From Pedobacter psychrotolerans (lineage in GTDB: Bacteria > Bacteroidota > Bacteroidia > Sphingobacteriales > Sphingobacteriaceae), in NCBI RefSeq assembly GCF_004340665.1, contig NZ_SLWO01000001.1:560450-624449 (forward strand): a stretch of DNA of 64,000 nucleotides, given 5' to 3'. The notes beneath the pieces were generated by a model. The model was not told the DNA's origin. It saw only the letters and a program-made list of their open reading frames with translations, and did not search any database. The translations under genes and the position numbers were made by a program. Position 1 is the first letter of the stretch, and the number at the start of each line of letters is the position of its first letter. This document shows, piece by piece, positions 8,641 through 17,421 of this stretch.

Positions 8641-9324
8641 CTAAGCGATTTGTGCGCCTTCTAATATGGCACCATTTTCACATTTAATAATGCGTGATGG
8701 GAAGGTGCGGATAATGTGATAATCATGTGTAGCCATTAAAACGGCTGTTCCTGCCTGGCAAATTTGCTTTAACAGCGTTACAATTTCTTCAGATGTTTCC
8801 GGGTCTAAATTCCCTGTTGGCTCATCGGCAAGAATAATTTCGGGATCATTTAACAGTGCTCTGGCAATTACGATCCGCTGTTGCTCGCCACCTGAAATTT
8901 CATGGGGCATTTTTTTAATTTTTGAACGTAAGCCTACTTTATCCAATACATCTTTAATCCGCTCATTAATTAATTTCGCATCTGTCCAGCCGGTGGCTTT
9001 TAAAACAAATTCCAGGTTTTTTTCAATGGTACGATCGGTTAGTAATTGGAAATCCTGAAAAACTACACCTAATTTACGGCGTAAAAAAGGCACCTGGCTT
9101 TCTTTCAAATTTTTCAGATCAAAACCGGCAATATTTCCCTCACCATTACCAATGTGTAAATCGCCATATAATATCTTCAATAAGCTACTCTTACCAGAAC
9201 CGGTTTGGCCGATTAAAAAAATGAACTCATCTTTTTCGATATGTAAATTTACGTTAGAAAGTACCAAGTGTTTCTGTTGAAAAACATCAACATTACTTAA
9301 GTGAATTACTGCGTTTCCTGCCAT
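8641..9324 (-). CDS. FtsE-like ABC transporter ATP-binding protein
   Basis: A 227-residue ABC ATPase with Walker A GQTGSGKSS (39-47), signature SGGEQQR (144-150), Walker B IILADEP (163 on) and the switch His in 'MATHDYHI'. Closest in character to FtsE/LolD. FtsE acts with the membrane protein FtsX at the divisome to control wall hydrolases; no FtsX-like gene is next to it, so the partner is unknown. Its stop-side neighbour is grpE and the small gene at 9326 is directly upstream with one base between. Confidence 0.85.
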   Translation of the reverse strand: MAGNAVIHLSNVDVFQQKHLVLSNVNLHIEKDEFIFLIGQTGSGKSSLLKILYGDLHIGNGEGNIAGFDLKNLKESQVPFLRRKLGVVFQDFQLLTDRTIEKNLEFVLKATGWTDAKLINERIKDVLDKVGLRSKIKKMPHEISGGEQQRIVIARALLNDPEIILADEPTGNLDPETSEEIVTLLKQICQAGTAVLMATHDYHIIRTFPSRIIKCENGAILEGAQIA

Positions 9325-9325
9325 T

Positions 9326-9538
9326 TTATATTTCTAATTTTGCAATCTGCCCAAAAGGCAAATCTTTAATCATTTCCATAATGTAATCTTGTTTCTCTGC
9401 CAGCCCTAATTTTTCTAAGGACTTATCTGGTCTGTCTACCCGAAAATATGCCAAGAGCGTAAATTTATCATCTCTTAATTGCACATAATCTGGAATTTTG
9501 GCGATGCCTTTAACTTTAACGATATACATTGTTTTCAA
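9326..9538 (-). CDS. Small conserved-looking protein, function unknown
   Basis: A 70-residue protein (67 if it starts at the ATG at 9529, MYIVKVKGIAKI). No signal peptide or membrane segment; a mixed alpha/beta pattern. It sits one base upstream of the FtsE-like ATPase on the same strand, so the two are surely co-transcribed and perhaps functionally linked. I do not recognise the family with confidence. Confidence 0.7.
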   Translation of the reverse strand: MKTMYIVKVKGIAKIPDYVQLRDDKFTLLAYFRVDRPDKSLEKLGLAEKQDYIMEMIKDLPFGQIAKLEI

Positions 9539-9616
9539 AAATAACTATTTAAGCTGAAAGCTGAAAGGCAAAAGATGATAGGGCTGAGTATTCCTATGGT
9601 ATTCAAGAAAACAGAT

Positions 9617-10633
9617 TTATGCCAGTTTATTTAAAAATTGTACTGTATCTACATTATCAGCATAATCCCAAAGCTTAGGGTGCTGACTTTCACCGAATTG
9701 AAATTTTGGCAGACTTATATCAGCTTTTGAAATGATGCACTGAATGTTTTCAGCTTGTGCTGCTAACTCATTTTCAACTGTGGCCAGATGTTCATATTCC
9801 TGATAAAATAAAACCGCAAGTGGCGAGGTGAGTTGCTCATCTTCCTTTAGCAACAGAAATCCATTGTCAAAGTGTTTAGCCATATTTACCAGGTAAATCG
9901 ACTTATTGTAGTCGTAATTATTTTGATATTTAAAATGATTGATGATGTTTTGATAACTTTCAATTCCTTCGTAGAATTTGGCGATATCGTATCCTTTAGG
10001 GTAATAAAGCTTTGAAACATTTCTGCAGCCCAGTCCAAAATAATCGAAAATGTCAGCACCCAGATTATGAATATCTTCCTGACTTTCAGTTCCATCAAGA
10101 ACTGCAACACTATTCCTGTTTTTTCTGATGATGTTAGGCACTTTACTGAAGTAGTAATCAAAATATCGTGAGGAATTGTTGCTTCCAGTAGCAATTACTG
10201 CATCAAAATCCTTCAGCCTTTCTACGTATTCAATTTTGTCAGTGAACGCAGGTTCAATAGCTATTAATTCAGAAATTATTGTTTTAATTAATTTATCATC
10301 TGACGAGGATAGCTTGATGAGTGCTATATTCCCAGTGGCTAACACGCATAATACATCATGAAAACCGACCAAGGGGATATTACCTGCAAGGATTAAACCG
10401 ATTTTTTTTGCTGATGAAGTAAACTGAATAGTTTCAAACCATTGATCTACATCTGCATCATTTAACATTTCGGAAAAAGATAAAATAGCTTTTTCTATAT
10501 TTTCTAAAGTAAACCAGGCATTGCTGTTTTGTACCTGGTAGATGGAGTCTCCTAAAACATCAGTAGGATGAGCAAGTTTTTTGCCAAGTGTTTTGAATGC
10601 AATTATTGCTTTTTCCTGTGTTAAAACTGACAT
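9617..10633 (-). CDS. Acyl-CoA reductase (LuxC-like)
   Basis: A 338-residue protein resembling the LuxC/acyl-CoA reductase family, a branch of aldehyde dehydrogenases, with 'GNIPLVGFHDVLCVLATGN', 'DAVIATGSNNSSRYFDYYF' and 'LGCRNVSKLYYPKGYD'. The conserved Cys in 'GLGCRNVS' is a candidate nucleophile. Such enzymes reduce acyl-CoA or acyl thioesters to aldehydes with NADPH. The physiological substrate is unknown. The gene is divergent from the ferredoxin gene with 78 bases between them. Confidence 0.85.
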   Translation of the reverse strand: MSVLTQEKAIIAFKTLGKKLAHPTDVLGDSIYQVQNSNAWFTLENIEKAILSFSEMLNDADVDQWFETIQFTSSAKKIGLILAGNIPLVGFHDVLCVLATGNIALIKLSSSDDKLIKTIISELIAIEPAFTDKIEYVERLKDFDAVIATGSNNSSRYFDYYFSKVPNIIRKNRNSVAVLDGTESQEDIHNLGADIFDYFGLGCRNVSKLYYPKGYDIAKFYEGIESYQNIINHFKYQNNYDYNKSIYLVNMAKHFDNGFLLLKEDEQLTSPLAVLFYQEYEHLATVENELAAQAENIQCIISKADISLPKFQFGESQHPKLWDYADNVDTVQFLNKLA

Positions 10634-10711
10634 ATTTAGAATTATTATTAATTGATTATATCTTATATTTGCAGCGCAAAGGTAAACTAAGCAAAAGAAT
10701 TAGACGAAGAC

Positions 10712-11062
10712 ATGGCGATTAAAATAACAGATGAGTGTATAAATTGTGGGGCTTGTGAACCGGAATGCCCTAATAACGCAATTTACGATGCCGGTACTGC
10801 TTGGCGATTTTCTGATGGTACGAATTTAGATGGTATCATTGATTTTGGTAATCAACAAATAGAGGCTGATTCCGCACAGGAGGCTGTTTCTGATGAGGTT
10901 TATTATATTGTATCTGATAAATGTACTGAGTGTAAAGGATTTCATGATGAACCTCAATGTGCAGCGGTTTGCCCGGTAGATTGTTGTGTGGATGATGAAG
11001 ATATCCGCGAAACTGAAGAAGAATTACTAGCTAAAAAGGCCTGGTTACATCAGGAGGGTTAA
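10712..11062 (+). CDS. 2[4Fe-4S] ferredoxin
   Basis: A 116-residue ferredoxin. First cluster motif [12 protein letters not shown] (Cys at residues 10-20), second motif CTECKG...[10 protein letters not shown] with a short insertion between the second and third Cys, as in Allochromatium-type ferredoxins. It carries single electrons in the cytoplasm. The acyl-CoA reductase gene is divergent from it. A terminator follows the stop by about 20 bases. Confidence 0.93.
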   Translation: MAIKITDECINCGACEPECPNNAIYDAGTAWRFSDGTNLDGIIDFGNQQIEADSAQEAVSDEVYYIVSDKCTECKGFHDEPQCAAVCPVDCCVDDEDIRETEEELLAKKAWLHQEG

Positions 11063-11083
11063 GCTAGAAAAAAATATAATGTG

Positions 11084-11106
11084 AAGGCGCTTTTTGCGCC
11101 TTTTTT
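11084..11106. terminator. Terminator after the ferredoxin gene
   Basis: AAGGCGC (11084-11090) pairs with GCGCCTT (11096-11102) across five T residues, followed by TTTT. It lies between convergent genes and may also serve the minus-strand gene ending at 11109. Confidence 0.85.
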
Positions 11107-11108
11107 AT

Positions 11109-11651
11109 TTAAAGATATTTCATAATTTTCTGAATTCTTTCTTCTACACTAAAATCTCCTCTAATTTCCAATACTTCTCTATTCAAACCCTTTATCCAGT
11201 CTTCGTGTACTTTTAAAGATCTGCCTGTGAAGCCTGATTCCTTCGGATCAATATCATATTGGGCTGCCCATTCCATAAACTCATTATACTTTTTGATGCG
11301 TTCAGGATCATCATAAATGGCTGATCCATATCTTTCAAACTCTCTTTCTTTCAGTCTTCTCATTCTTACTTCAGGTGGAATCCAGAGGAATACAATCAAA
11401 TCAAATTCGGGAAATACATTGTTGCCCCAGCTTACGCTCGACCCGCCAAAAATCCAATGATCAGTCTCTGTTAAAGCTGCTTTAATAAGTTGATTTCTTT
11501 CAATAGGATCGCGTTTTGATATAAAAGGTGGATCAGTAGGCAGCCAAAAATACTGATCACTATCGAAATAGGGAATATTTAACTTTTTGCCGAGTGCATT
11601 GCCAAGAGTGGTCACACCGGAAGCAGAAGCCCCAAATAAATGAATTTTCAT
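11109..11651 (-). CDS. P-loop kinase-like ATPase (adenylate kinase/FlaR-like)
   Basis: A 180-residue protein with an N-terminal P-loop GASASGVTT (residues 7-15), then 'FDSDQYFW' and a lid-like basic stretch 'RMRRLKEREFERYG'. This layout matches small adenylate-kinase-like proteins often named DNA topology modulation protein or AAA family ATPase. The P-loop has no GKS/GKT lysine, which may weaken catalysis. The substrate is unknown. Confidence 0.75.
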   Translation of the reverse strand: MKIHLFGASASGVTTLGNALGKKLNIPYFDSDQYFWLPTDPPFISKRDPIERNQLIKAALTETDHWIFGGSSVSWGNNVFPEFDLIVFLWIPPEVRMRRLKEREFERYGSAIYDDPERIKKYNEFMEWAAQYDIDPKESGFTGRSLKVHEDWIKGLNREVLEIRGDFSVEERIQKIMKYL

Positions 11652-11799
11652 TTTGTTTGATTGGAAAACTTAATCTTAAACATCGCATTTATTTGGGACA
11701 TTCCAAAAGAATAAAAACAGGTTTACAGGCAAATGGCACTGCTTTGCAAAACAGATTCAATATTATCCTTTAGATTTTAAATCATTTCCAATACTTCAA

Positions 11800-13053
11800 T
11801 TATTTAGCATCTTGATAAATTAATGCTTTGAACTGATTAGGCAATTGTCCGTGAGATAATGGTGATTGCTGAACGTAAATTTGCGCTGTCATTTTCTTTT
11901 GAGGATCTACCCAATAAGTTGAACCAAAAAATCCTCCCCATCCATAAGAACCTGCTGTTTGTCCAAATTTTTTACTTCCCTTATCCGAAACAATTTCAAA
12001 ACCCAGCCCGAAATAATTATCTCCGAATGGGATACTGCCAATTTGATTTTTCGTCATTAAGGCTACGCTATTTTTTGATAGAATTCTTTTACCCTTGTAT
12101 TCGCCACCATTTAAAAGCATTTGCAAAAAGATTCCATAATCTTTAGAGGTAGAAACCAAGCCAGCGCCACCTGCAAAATAACCATTCTCATTGATGGGGT
12201 AATTAATGGTTGATCCATTTACCGCGCCATCCTTCCAGGATTTAACTTCTTTGGTTTTTGGATCTTCGGTGTAAACGGATGATAATCTTGACTGTTTATT
12301 TTTAGGCAAAGCGAAATAAGTGTCGTTCATGCCCAGCGGAATGAAAATTCTCTGTTTAAAAAACTGATCAAGATTTAAACCTGAAGTTACTTCCACTAAC
12401 CTGCCTAATACGTCCATTCCCAAGCTATATTGCCATTTTTGGCCAGGCTCAAATGAAAGTGGAAGTTTACCTAATTTATCAATATCGGTTTTTAAGTTTT
12501 TTTTATGATTAACAAATCCTGCTGAAATATCTGCCTTTGCATAAATGGCCTGCATTTCAGGAGAGCCAATTTGCGCATATCCAAGTCCGGAGGTATGGGT
12601 GAGCAATTCACGAATAGTGATTTCGCCTTTTGCAGGCCTGGTGGTATAAGTGGAATCTTTCGGATTGAACTTATCTAAAATTTTAGGATTTTTAAAGGTT
12701 GGGAGGTATTTGGAAATGGGATCATCCAATGAAAATTTTCCTTCCTCCAACAGCATCATTACCGCAACACTGGTAATCGCTTTGGTTTGTGAGGCTATTC
12801 TTAGAATGTCATCAGTTTTAAATGGCCTTCCCACCTGATTGCCAAATGCCTTGTTGTAAACCGTTTTTCCATCAATGGAAATGTTTGCGGTAATTCCTTT
12901 TATCCAACCGCTATCTAAGTATTGTTTAAAGAGTTGATCAATTTGACGGATCTTTTTTTCAGAAACGGAAAAAGAAGTACTGTTGGTTTGCGCCTGTACT
13001 AACTGGCAGGTAAATAATACAAACAGGACAGGGAAGTAAAATAGTTTTTTCAT
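11800..13053 (-). CDS. Class C beta-lactamase-like serine hydrolase, secreted
   Basis: A 417-residue protein with a signal peptide (cleavage near LVQA-Q, residue 21) and a beta-lactamase/D-alanyl-D-alanine carboxypeptidase fold. The catalytic SxxK is S88-Q-T-K91, the second-motif tyrosine is Y209 (YSL), and the third motif appears as 'GQTAGSYGWGG'. Members act as peptidases or esterases in the periplasm; true resistance activity cannot be inferred. Downstream of uspA on the same strand, 9 bases away, so probably co-transcribed. Confidence 0.87.
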   Translation of the reverse strand: MKKLFYFPVLFVLFTCQLVQAQTNSTSFSVSEKKIRQIDQLFKQYLDSGWIKGITANISIDGKTVYNKAFGNQVGRPFKTDDILRIASQTKAITSVAVMMLLEEGKFSLDDPISKYLPTFKNPKILDKFNPKDSTYTTRPAKGEITIRELLTHTSGLGYAQIGSPEMQAIYAKADISAGFVNHKKNLKTDIDKLGKLPLSFEPGQKWQYSLGMDVLGRLVEVTSGLNLDQFFKQRIFIPLGMNDTYFALPKNKQSRLSSVYTEDPKTKEVKSWKDGAVNGSTINYPINENGYFAGGAGLVSTSKDYGIFLQMLLNGGEYKGKRILSKNSVALMTKNQIGSIPFGDNYFGLGFEIVSDKGSKKFGQTAGSYGWGGFFGSTYWVDPQKKMTAQIYVQQSPLSHGQLPNQFKALIYQDAK

Positions 13054-13062
13054 TTTTTTAAA

Positions 13063-13521
13063 TTATTCAGCAGCTACGTCCCATTTATTTGGAATAATCA
13101 ATACCGGACATGCAGATTTTCTGGCCACATGCTCGGCCACACTGCCCATTAAAAAATGATATAAACCAGTTCTGCCGTAAGTTCCGATAACGATCAGGTC
13201 GGATCCCCATTCATCTGATTGCTGGATAATACCATGAGCAGCAGTGTCTACCACACTCAAATAGGTTGTCTGGATGCCGTTACCATATTTATTTTCAATT
13301 TCCTTAAGTAGGATATGGCTATTCTCTTCACTGTTATCATAGGTTTCTAAAAATACAGGCGCTAAGGTTAAATCGGGATTCACATTAGCAGGAACGGGTT
13401 CTATAATATTAACCAGTGCCACTTCAGCCTGAAATTTTTCAGCCATATCATAACCAGTTTTAGCTGCTTTTTCTGAACAGGTACTGTTATCCACAGCAAT
13501 TAATATTTTCTTAAAATTCAT
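13063..13521 (-). CDS. Universal stress protein (UspA family)
   Basis: A 152-residue single-domain Usp. The ATP-binding signature G-x2-G-x9-G-S is visible in 'GTYGRTGLYHFLMGSVAEHV', and the first strand 'KILIAVDNSTCSEKA' is typical. These proteins are induced by stress and bind ATP. It precedes the serine hydrolase by 9 bases and is divergent from the NlpC/P60 gene. Confidence 0.92.
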   Translation of the reverse strand: MNFKKILIAVDNSTCSEKAAKTGYDMAEKFQAEVALVNIIEPVPANVNPDLTLAPVFLETYDNSEENSHILLKEIENKYGNGIQTTYLSVVDTAAHGIIQQSDEWGSDLIVIGTYGRTGLYHFLMGSVAEHVARKSACPVLIIPNKWDVAAE

Positions 13522-13628
13522 ATCTGAAAGATTAAATAATCATCATAAAAATAACAAATTTAGGGTCTAAATGTTAGACAATTGATTAATTTATTAGTTT
13601 TACAGATATCTTATACGATCATAACCAG

Positions 13629-14414
13629 ATGGAAAATCAATATGGAATTTGTAGGGTTGCTGTAGCACCTTTAAGAGCTGAACCTTCAGATCAAGCAGAA
13701 ATTGTTTCTCAGCTCTTATTTGGTGATCATGTAGAAATTCTTCAAAGAGATGAGCGCTGGTGGCTCATTCAAAATGGATATGATGGATATCAGGGTTGGA
13801 TGGATTTCAGGCAACTGGCTACAATTACCCAGGATCAATTTGTAGACTTGCAGGAATGTAAATGGTTGGCTCCTTTGAGTTTCAATAATACATTAATTGC
13901 TAGCGATGGAAGTTTGTATCATCTGAGTCCTGCAAGCAACCTGCCTTACTTAGCGGAAGGGTTTTGCTATGTTGGTCAGGAAAAGTATCAGGTAAATTTC
14001 GAACCGCATGATCGAACAAACGTAGATTTTAAGGCGGATGTTGAAACAACGGCGAAGTTTTTTCAAAATATACCGTATTTATGGGGAGGTAGGCACTTGT
14101 TTGGGATGGATTGCTCTGGCTTTGTGCAAACGGTTTTTAAACTATTGAATATCAAATTAAACAGAGATGCTTCGCAGCAGGCAGAGCAAGGTGAACTGGT
14201 TGGTTTTTTAGCCGAATGTAAGCCTGGAGATGTAGCTTTTTTTGATAATGCAGAAGGAAAAATTACCCATGTAGGTATTATGCTGGGGCCGAATGAGATT
14301 ATCCATGCCTCAGCAAAGGTAAAGGTAGATCCGATTGATGATGAGGGAATTTTTAATAGAGAATTAGGGATATATAGCCATAAGTTGAGGATTATTAAAC
14401 GGTTTGTGGAATAG
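13629..14414 (+). CDS. SH3 plus NlpC/P60 (C40) cell-wall peptidase
   Basis: A 261-residue protein with an N-terminal bacterial SH3 domain (about residues 1-65), a second linker SH3-like region and a C-terminal NlpC/P60 domain. The catalytic Cys162 (MDCSGF), His214 (THVGI) and His226 (HAS) are all present. The family cleaves gamma-D-Glu-diaminopimelate bonds in peptidoglycan peptides. No signal peptide is visible, so it may act on recycled muropeptides in the cytoplasm, like YkfC-type enzymes. Confidence 0.9.
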   Translation: MENQYGICRVAVAPLRAEPSDQAEIVSQLLFGDHVEILQRDERWWLIQNGYDGYQGWMDFRQLATITQDQFVDLQECKWLAPLSFNNTLIASDGSLYHLSPASNLPYLAEGFCYVGQEKYQVNFEPHDRTNVDFKADVETTAKFFQNIPYLWGGRHLFGMDCSGFVQTVFKLLNIKLNRDASQQAEQGELVGFLAECKPGDVAFFDNAEGKITHVGIMLGPNEIIHASAKVKVDPIDDEGIFNRELGIYSHKLRIIKRFVE

Positions 14415-14484
14415 CTTTTTACACCTAAACGGTAGAGAAATCATTGTAAATTTCGTTGTATTTGTTAGTATCAATATTTAGCTT

Positions 14485-14690
14485 ATGGAGCCTAAAGTTA
14501 GAAAAATGGCAATGGTTGTTAATAGAGTTAAAATGGAGGATGAAGATGAACTTGATGTTCTTTTTTGGTTGAATCAACCTGTTTTAGCACGTCTGGAAAC
14601 TGTGGTTTCGTTACGTAAAATTACTTCACATGGCTTAATGGCTCCTTCCCTGATAAGATAATAAGAGTTGTAAATAGAAGGAAACTGTAA
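14485..14690 (+). pseudogene. Frameshifted small gene paired with a nucleotidyltransferase
   Basis: The frame begins MEPKVRKMAMVVNRVKMEDE, continues to LVSLRK, then hits an early stop. Adding one A to the AAAA run at about 14620 restores a reading frame RKNYFTWLNGSFPDK then IIRVVNRRKL ending at 14690. That ending overlaps the ATG of the next fragment (TAATG). I recognise the pattern as the small first gene that in many Bacteroidota precedes a nucleotidyltransferase. The one-base loss could be real or a sequencing error; the broken partner downstream argues it is real. Confidence 0.65.
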
Positions 14691-14773
14691 TGTTTGAGCA
14701 GGATTTTATTGAACTCTTAAATGCACACAATATTGAATATATTGTTGATTGGAGCTCAATATTGCTGTTTTGA
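14690..14773 (+). pseudogene. Truncated nucleotidyltransferase remnant (27 codons)
   Basis: The frame MFEQDFIELLNAHNIEYIVD ends 7 codons later. The first 18 residues match the start of small nucleotidyltransferases, which would continue with the glycine-glycine and aspartate active site (VGGYA...D.D). Here the homology stops at EYIV, before any catalytic residue, and unrelated sequence follows. Its ATG overlaps the stop of the preceding broken gene, as in an intact two-gene module. Confidence 0.6.
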
Positions 14774-14785
14774 AAAGAAAAAAAC

Positions 14786-15685
14786 TTAATTTTCCATCTC
14801 CCAAACCATTACTTTTCTGTCATCTCCAGTAGAAATCAAAAACTTCCCATCACTGCTCCATATGATTTTATTGATGGAATGCGAATGGCCAATACCAGTT
14901 TTTTCTAGACTTAATATTTTATATAGTTTAAAACTTTCTGCATCCCAAAGTTTAATGCTTTTATCCTGACTGCTCGTTGCAAAGTAAGGTAGGATAGGAT
15001 GGAAGGCGATATCATATACGGTAAACATATGCGCGGGAATAGTTTGAGTCAATTCGTAGCCAGGTAAAGTCCAAATTTTCAATTGCGCATCTCTGCTACC
15101 AGAAATCAAATAGTTTCCATTGGGATGATATGCCAAAGAAGTGACCGGTAAGTTGTGGCTATCTAAATTTTGCTTAACGCTATAATCGGCTAAGTTGTAA
15201 ATCTTGATTAGATGATCTTTGCAGCCAAAAGCAATTTCCGTTTCATCTGAAGAAATCGCAATTGCTCTAACTGTATCATATGCCGCCTGAAAACGATAAA
15301 TTTCTGTAAAATCATTTAATGACCAAACTGCGACAGTACCATCTTCACCTGTTGTTAGCAATTCGTTTTTACTTTTAATCGTTTGAATATTGAAGATGGG
15401 CTTGGTATGGGCGTTAATTCTGAAGATTATTTTTTCTTCTTTGAAATCATAAACACTGAAAGCACCACTACGCTCTCCAACAAAAAGCTGTTTGTTATAA
15501 TAATGCAAATAATAAACAGAGCTCTGTACAGGCATTTTAACCTTTACGAAAGCCATTGTTGCCAGCGACCATTCTACAACACCTTTATCATTCCCAGCAC
15601 TAAAGAATGTTTCATCCTGATCTGAATTTGCTAAAGCATAAATAGGATTTTGATGGCCAGAAAGGGTTTTGAGGTGCTTAAGCAT
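14786..15685 (-). CDS. WD40-repeat protein
   Basis: A 299-residue protein made almost wholly of seven WD40-like repeats (LKTLSGHQNPIYALANS..., 'LDSHNLPVTSLAYHPNGNYL', 'IPAHMFTVYDIAFHPILPYF', 'GHSHSINKIIWSSDGKFLIS'), enough for one beta propeller. No signal peptide, so cytoplasmic. WD40 propellers are protein-interaction platforms; no partner can be named. Confidence 0.9.
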   Translation of the reverse strand: MLKHLKTLSGHQNPIYALANSDQDETFFSAGNDKGVVEWSLATMAFVKVKMPVQSSVYYLHYYNKQLFVGERSGAFSVYDFKEEKIIFRINAHTKPIFNIQTIKSKNELLTTGEDGTVAVWSLNDFTEIYRFQAAYDTVRAIAISSDETEIAFGCKDHLIKIYNLADYSVKQNLDSHNLPVTSLAYHPNGNYLISGSRDAQLKIWTLPGYELTQTIPAHMFTVYDIAFHPILPYFATSSQDKSIKLWDAESFKLYKILSLEKTGIGHSHSINKIIWSSDGKFLISTGDDRKVMVWEMEN

Positions 15686-15693
15686 ATTTAATT

Positions 15694-15742
15694 TAAGGAT
15701 GGAAGGTTGAAGGATAGAAGGTTGAAGGTTGAAGGTTGAAGG
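15694..15742. repeat. Short tandem repeat, unit GAAGGTT
   Basis: The heptamer GAAGGTT, with GAAGGAT and AGAAGGTT variants, is repeated about six times just upstream of the WD40 gene start. A related inverted stretch (CAACCTTCCAGCCTTC) lies at 15860. Such tracts vary in length by slippage. Confidence 0.7.
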
Positions 15743-15884
15743 TTTTTGGCAAATCGCCTTATGTCCCCATCTTTTTTTCCTATTGTTTCTTTTTTATAAG
15801 GCTTGGTTAGGGGTTTTTTCCAAAGATCTGCGTGGTTAGAGATTCTGAACCTTACACCCCTCAACCTTCCAGCCTTCTACCTTA

Positions 15885-16484
15885 TTAATGTCTCTTTTCT
15901 AAATTTTTCGCAATATCCTGAATTGATAAACCTTTTTCTTTTAATAAAAATAGCAGATGAAAAACTAAATCAGATGCTTCACCTATTAATTCCTCTTCCG
16001 TTTCAGCAAGTGCGGCGATAACTGTTTCTACACCTTCTTCACCAACTTTCTGCGCAATTTTGTTTAAACCTTTGCTTCGCATCTTATTGATGTACGATCC
16101 TTCAACAGGGTTTTCATAGCGATCATTAATGATATTTTCCAGTTCAAAAATGAAATTCTGATTAAACTCAGTTTTAAAGCAGCTGCGGCTACCTGTATGG
16201 CAGGTTGGTCCAATGGCATCTGCTTTGATTAAGATGGTGTCGTTATCACAATCAACAAAAAGCTCTTTTACGTAAAGAAAGTTATTGCTGGTTTCTCCTT
16301 TTGTCCACAAGCGGTTTTTGGAGCGGGAAAAGAAGGTTACTTTACCGTCAGCTTGCGTTTTTTCTAAAGCTTCCGCATTCATATAGCCTAGCATTAGAAC
16401 CTCCAGGGTTTTATGGTCCTGAATAATTACAGGAAGTAGGCCAGCTGTTTTATCCCAATCAAGGGAGTTTATGTCGATATTCAT
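15885..16484 (-). CDS. hisIE: Bifunctional phosphoribosyl-AMP cyclohydrolase / phosphoribosyl-ATP pyrophosphatase
   Basis: A 199-residue fusion. The N-terminal HisI domain holds the zinc site 'DCDNDTILIKA' and 'GPTCHTGSRSCF'; the C-terminal HisE domain has 'KVGEEGVETVIAA' and 'EASDLVFHLLFLL'. It performs the second and third steps of histidine synthesis. I chose the ATG at 16484 (MNIDINSLDW); a longer frame to 16553 reads only through a palindromic repeat. Last gene of the his operon. Confidence 0.97.
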   Translation of the reverse strand: MNIDINSLDWDKTAGLLPVIIQDHKTLEVLMLGYMNAEALEKTQADGKVTFFSRSKNRLWTKGETSNNFLYVKELFVDCDNDTILIKADAIGPTCHTGSRSCFKTEFNQNFIFELENIINDRYENPVEGSYINKMRSKGLNKIAQKVGEEGVETVIAALAETEEELIGEASDLVFHLLFLLKEKGLSIQDIAKNLEKRH

Positions 16485-16499
16485 TTTTATGATGTTGCC

Positions 16500-16561
16500 T
16501 TCATTGCGAGGCACGAAGCAATCTTGAGCAAAATAGATTGCTTCGTGCCTCACAATGACGA
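16500..16561. repeat. Palindromic repeat between hisF and hisIE
   Basis: TCATTGCGAGGCACGAAGCA and ATCT pair with AGATTGCTTCGTGCCTCACA and ATGA, a 24-bp near-perfect stem with a 10-base loop. Related copies lie at 17345-17404, 18915-18975, 31509-31574 and (half) 42065-42096. Confidence 0.85.
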
Positions 16562-16575
16562 GTGTATTTAGTAAT

Positions 16576-17331
16576 TTATAATCTTACGGGGATTCCATGT
16601 CCTCGCAACTCTTTCTTTAAATCAGGTATCAGGATTTCGCCATAGTGAAATACAGATGCTGCTAATGCGGCATCTACATTGGCTTTTTGAAAAACCTCTG
16701 TAAAGTGTTCCATGCTGCCCGCACCACCCGATGCAATAATCGGAATGTTGATCATTTGGTTAATCCGGCCTAACAAACCACAATCAAAACCTGCTTTAGT
16801 GCCATCATGATCCATGGAGGTTAATAAAATTTCTCCTGCACCTAAATCTTCTGCCTGCTTAATCCAGTTTTCAGTTTCCAGTTCAGTAATTAATCGTCCG
16901 CCATTTAAGTGAACCATATTTTTACCATCAACATATTTGGTATCTACGGCTAAAACCACAAACTGAACACCAAAAGCTTTGGCCAGTTCTTCAATAAGCT
17001 TTGGATTTCTTACCGCTGCAGAATTGATGCTGATTTTATCAGCACCAGCATTTAGTAAAGCTTCTGCATCAGCAATTTCTGTAATGCCACCGCCAATGGT
17101 AAAGGGAATATTTAACTGGCGTGCAACAGATTTCACCATTTCAATCATCGTTTTACGACGTTCATGGGTGGCAGTAATATCTAGAAATACCAGTTCATCT
17201 GCACCTTGTTGTGCGTATTGTGCTGCAAGTTCAACCGGATCGCCGGCATCACGTAAATCAACAAAGTTTACGCCTTTAACCGTGCGTCCGTCTTTTACGT
17301 CGAGACAGGGGATTATTCTTTTACTCAGCAT
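16576..17331 (-). CDS. hisF: Imidazole glycerol phosphate synthase, cyclase subunit
   Basis: A 251-residue TIM barrel. Catalytic Asp11 is in 'IPCLDVKDG' and the second Asp in 'VVLAVDTK' (about 130). Phosphate-binding 'GGGITEI' and '[11 protein letters not shown]' are present. With HisH it turns PRFAR and ammonia into imidazole glycerol phosphate and AICAR. Palindromic repeats lie on both sides of the gene. Confidence 0.98.
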   Translation of the reverse strand: MLSKRIIPCLDVKDGRTVKGVNFVDLRDAGDPVELAAQYAQQGADELVFLDITATHERRKTMIEMVKSVARQLNIPFTIGGGITEIADAEALLNAGADKISINSAAVRNPKLIEELAKAFGVQFVVLAVDTKYVDGKNMVHLNGGRLITELETENWIKQAEDLGAGEILLTSMDHDGTKAGFDCGLLGRINQMINIPIIASGGAGSMEHFTEVFQKANVDAALAASVFHYGEILIPDLKKELRGHGIPVRL

Positions 17332-17344
17332 CTGCTTGATTTTT

Positions 17345-17404
17345 CGTCATTGCGAGGCACGAAGCAATCTAATAAGAGAGATTGCTTCGTGTCTCGCAAT
17401 GACG
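17345..17404. repeat. Palindromic repeat between hisA and hisF
   Basis: CGTCATTGCGAGGCACGAAG continued by CAATCT pairs with AGATTGCTTCGTGTCTCGCA continued by ATGACG around an 8-base loop. Same family as 16500-16561. Confidence 0.85.
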
Positions 17405-17421
17405 ATTTATGTTAAGATTTT

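Noticed and set aside
11109..11651. Calling this gene adenylate kinase (adk)
   Set aside because: It lacks the GKS/GKT P-loop lysine and the Adk lid motifs, so only a kinase-like fold is claimed.
16485..16553. N-terminal extension of hisIE
   Set aside because: The added residues are read from the palindromic repeat; the ATG at 16484 matches the family start.
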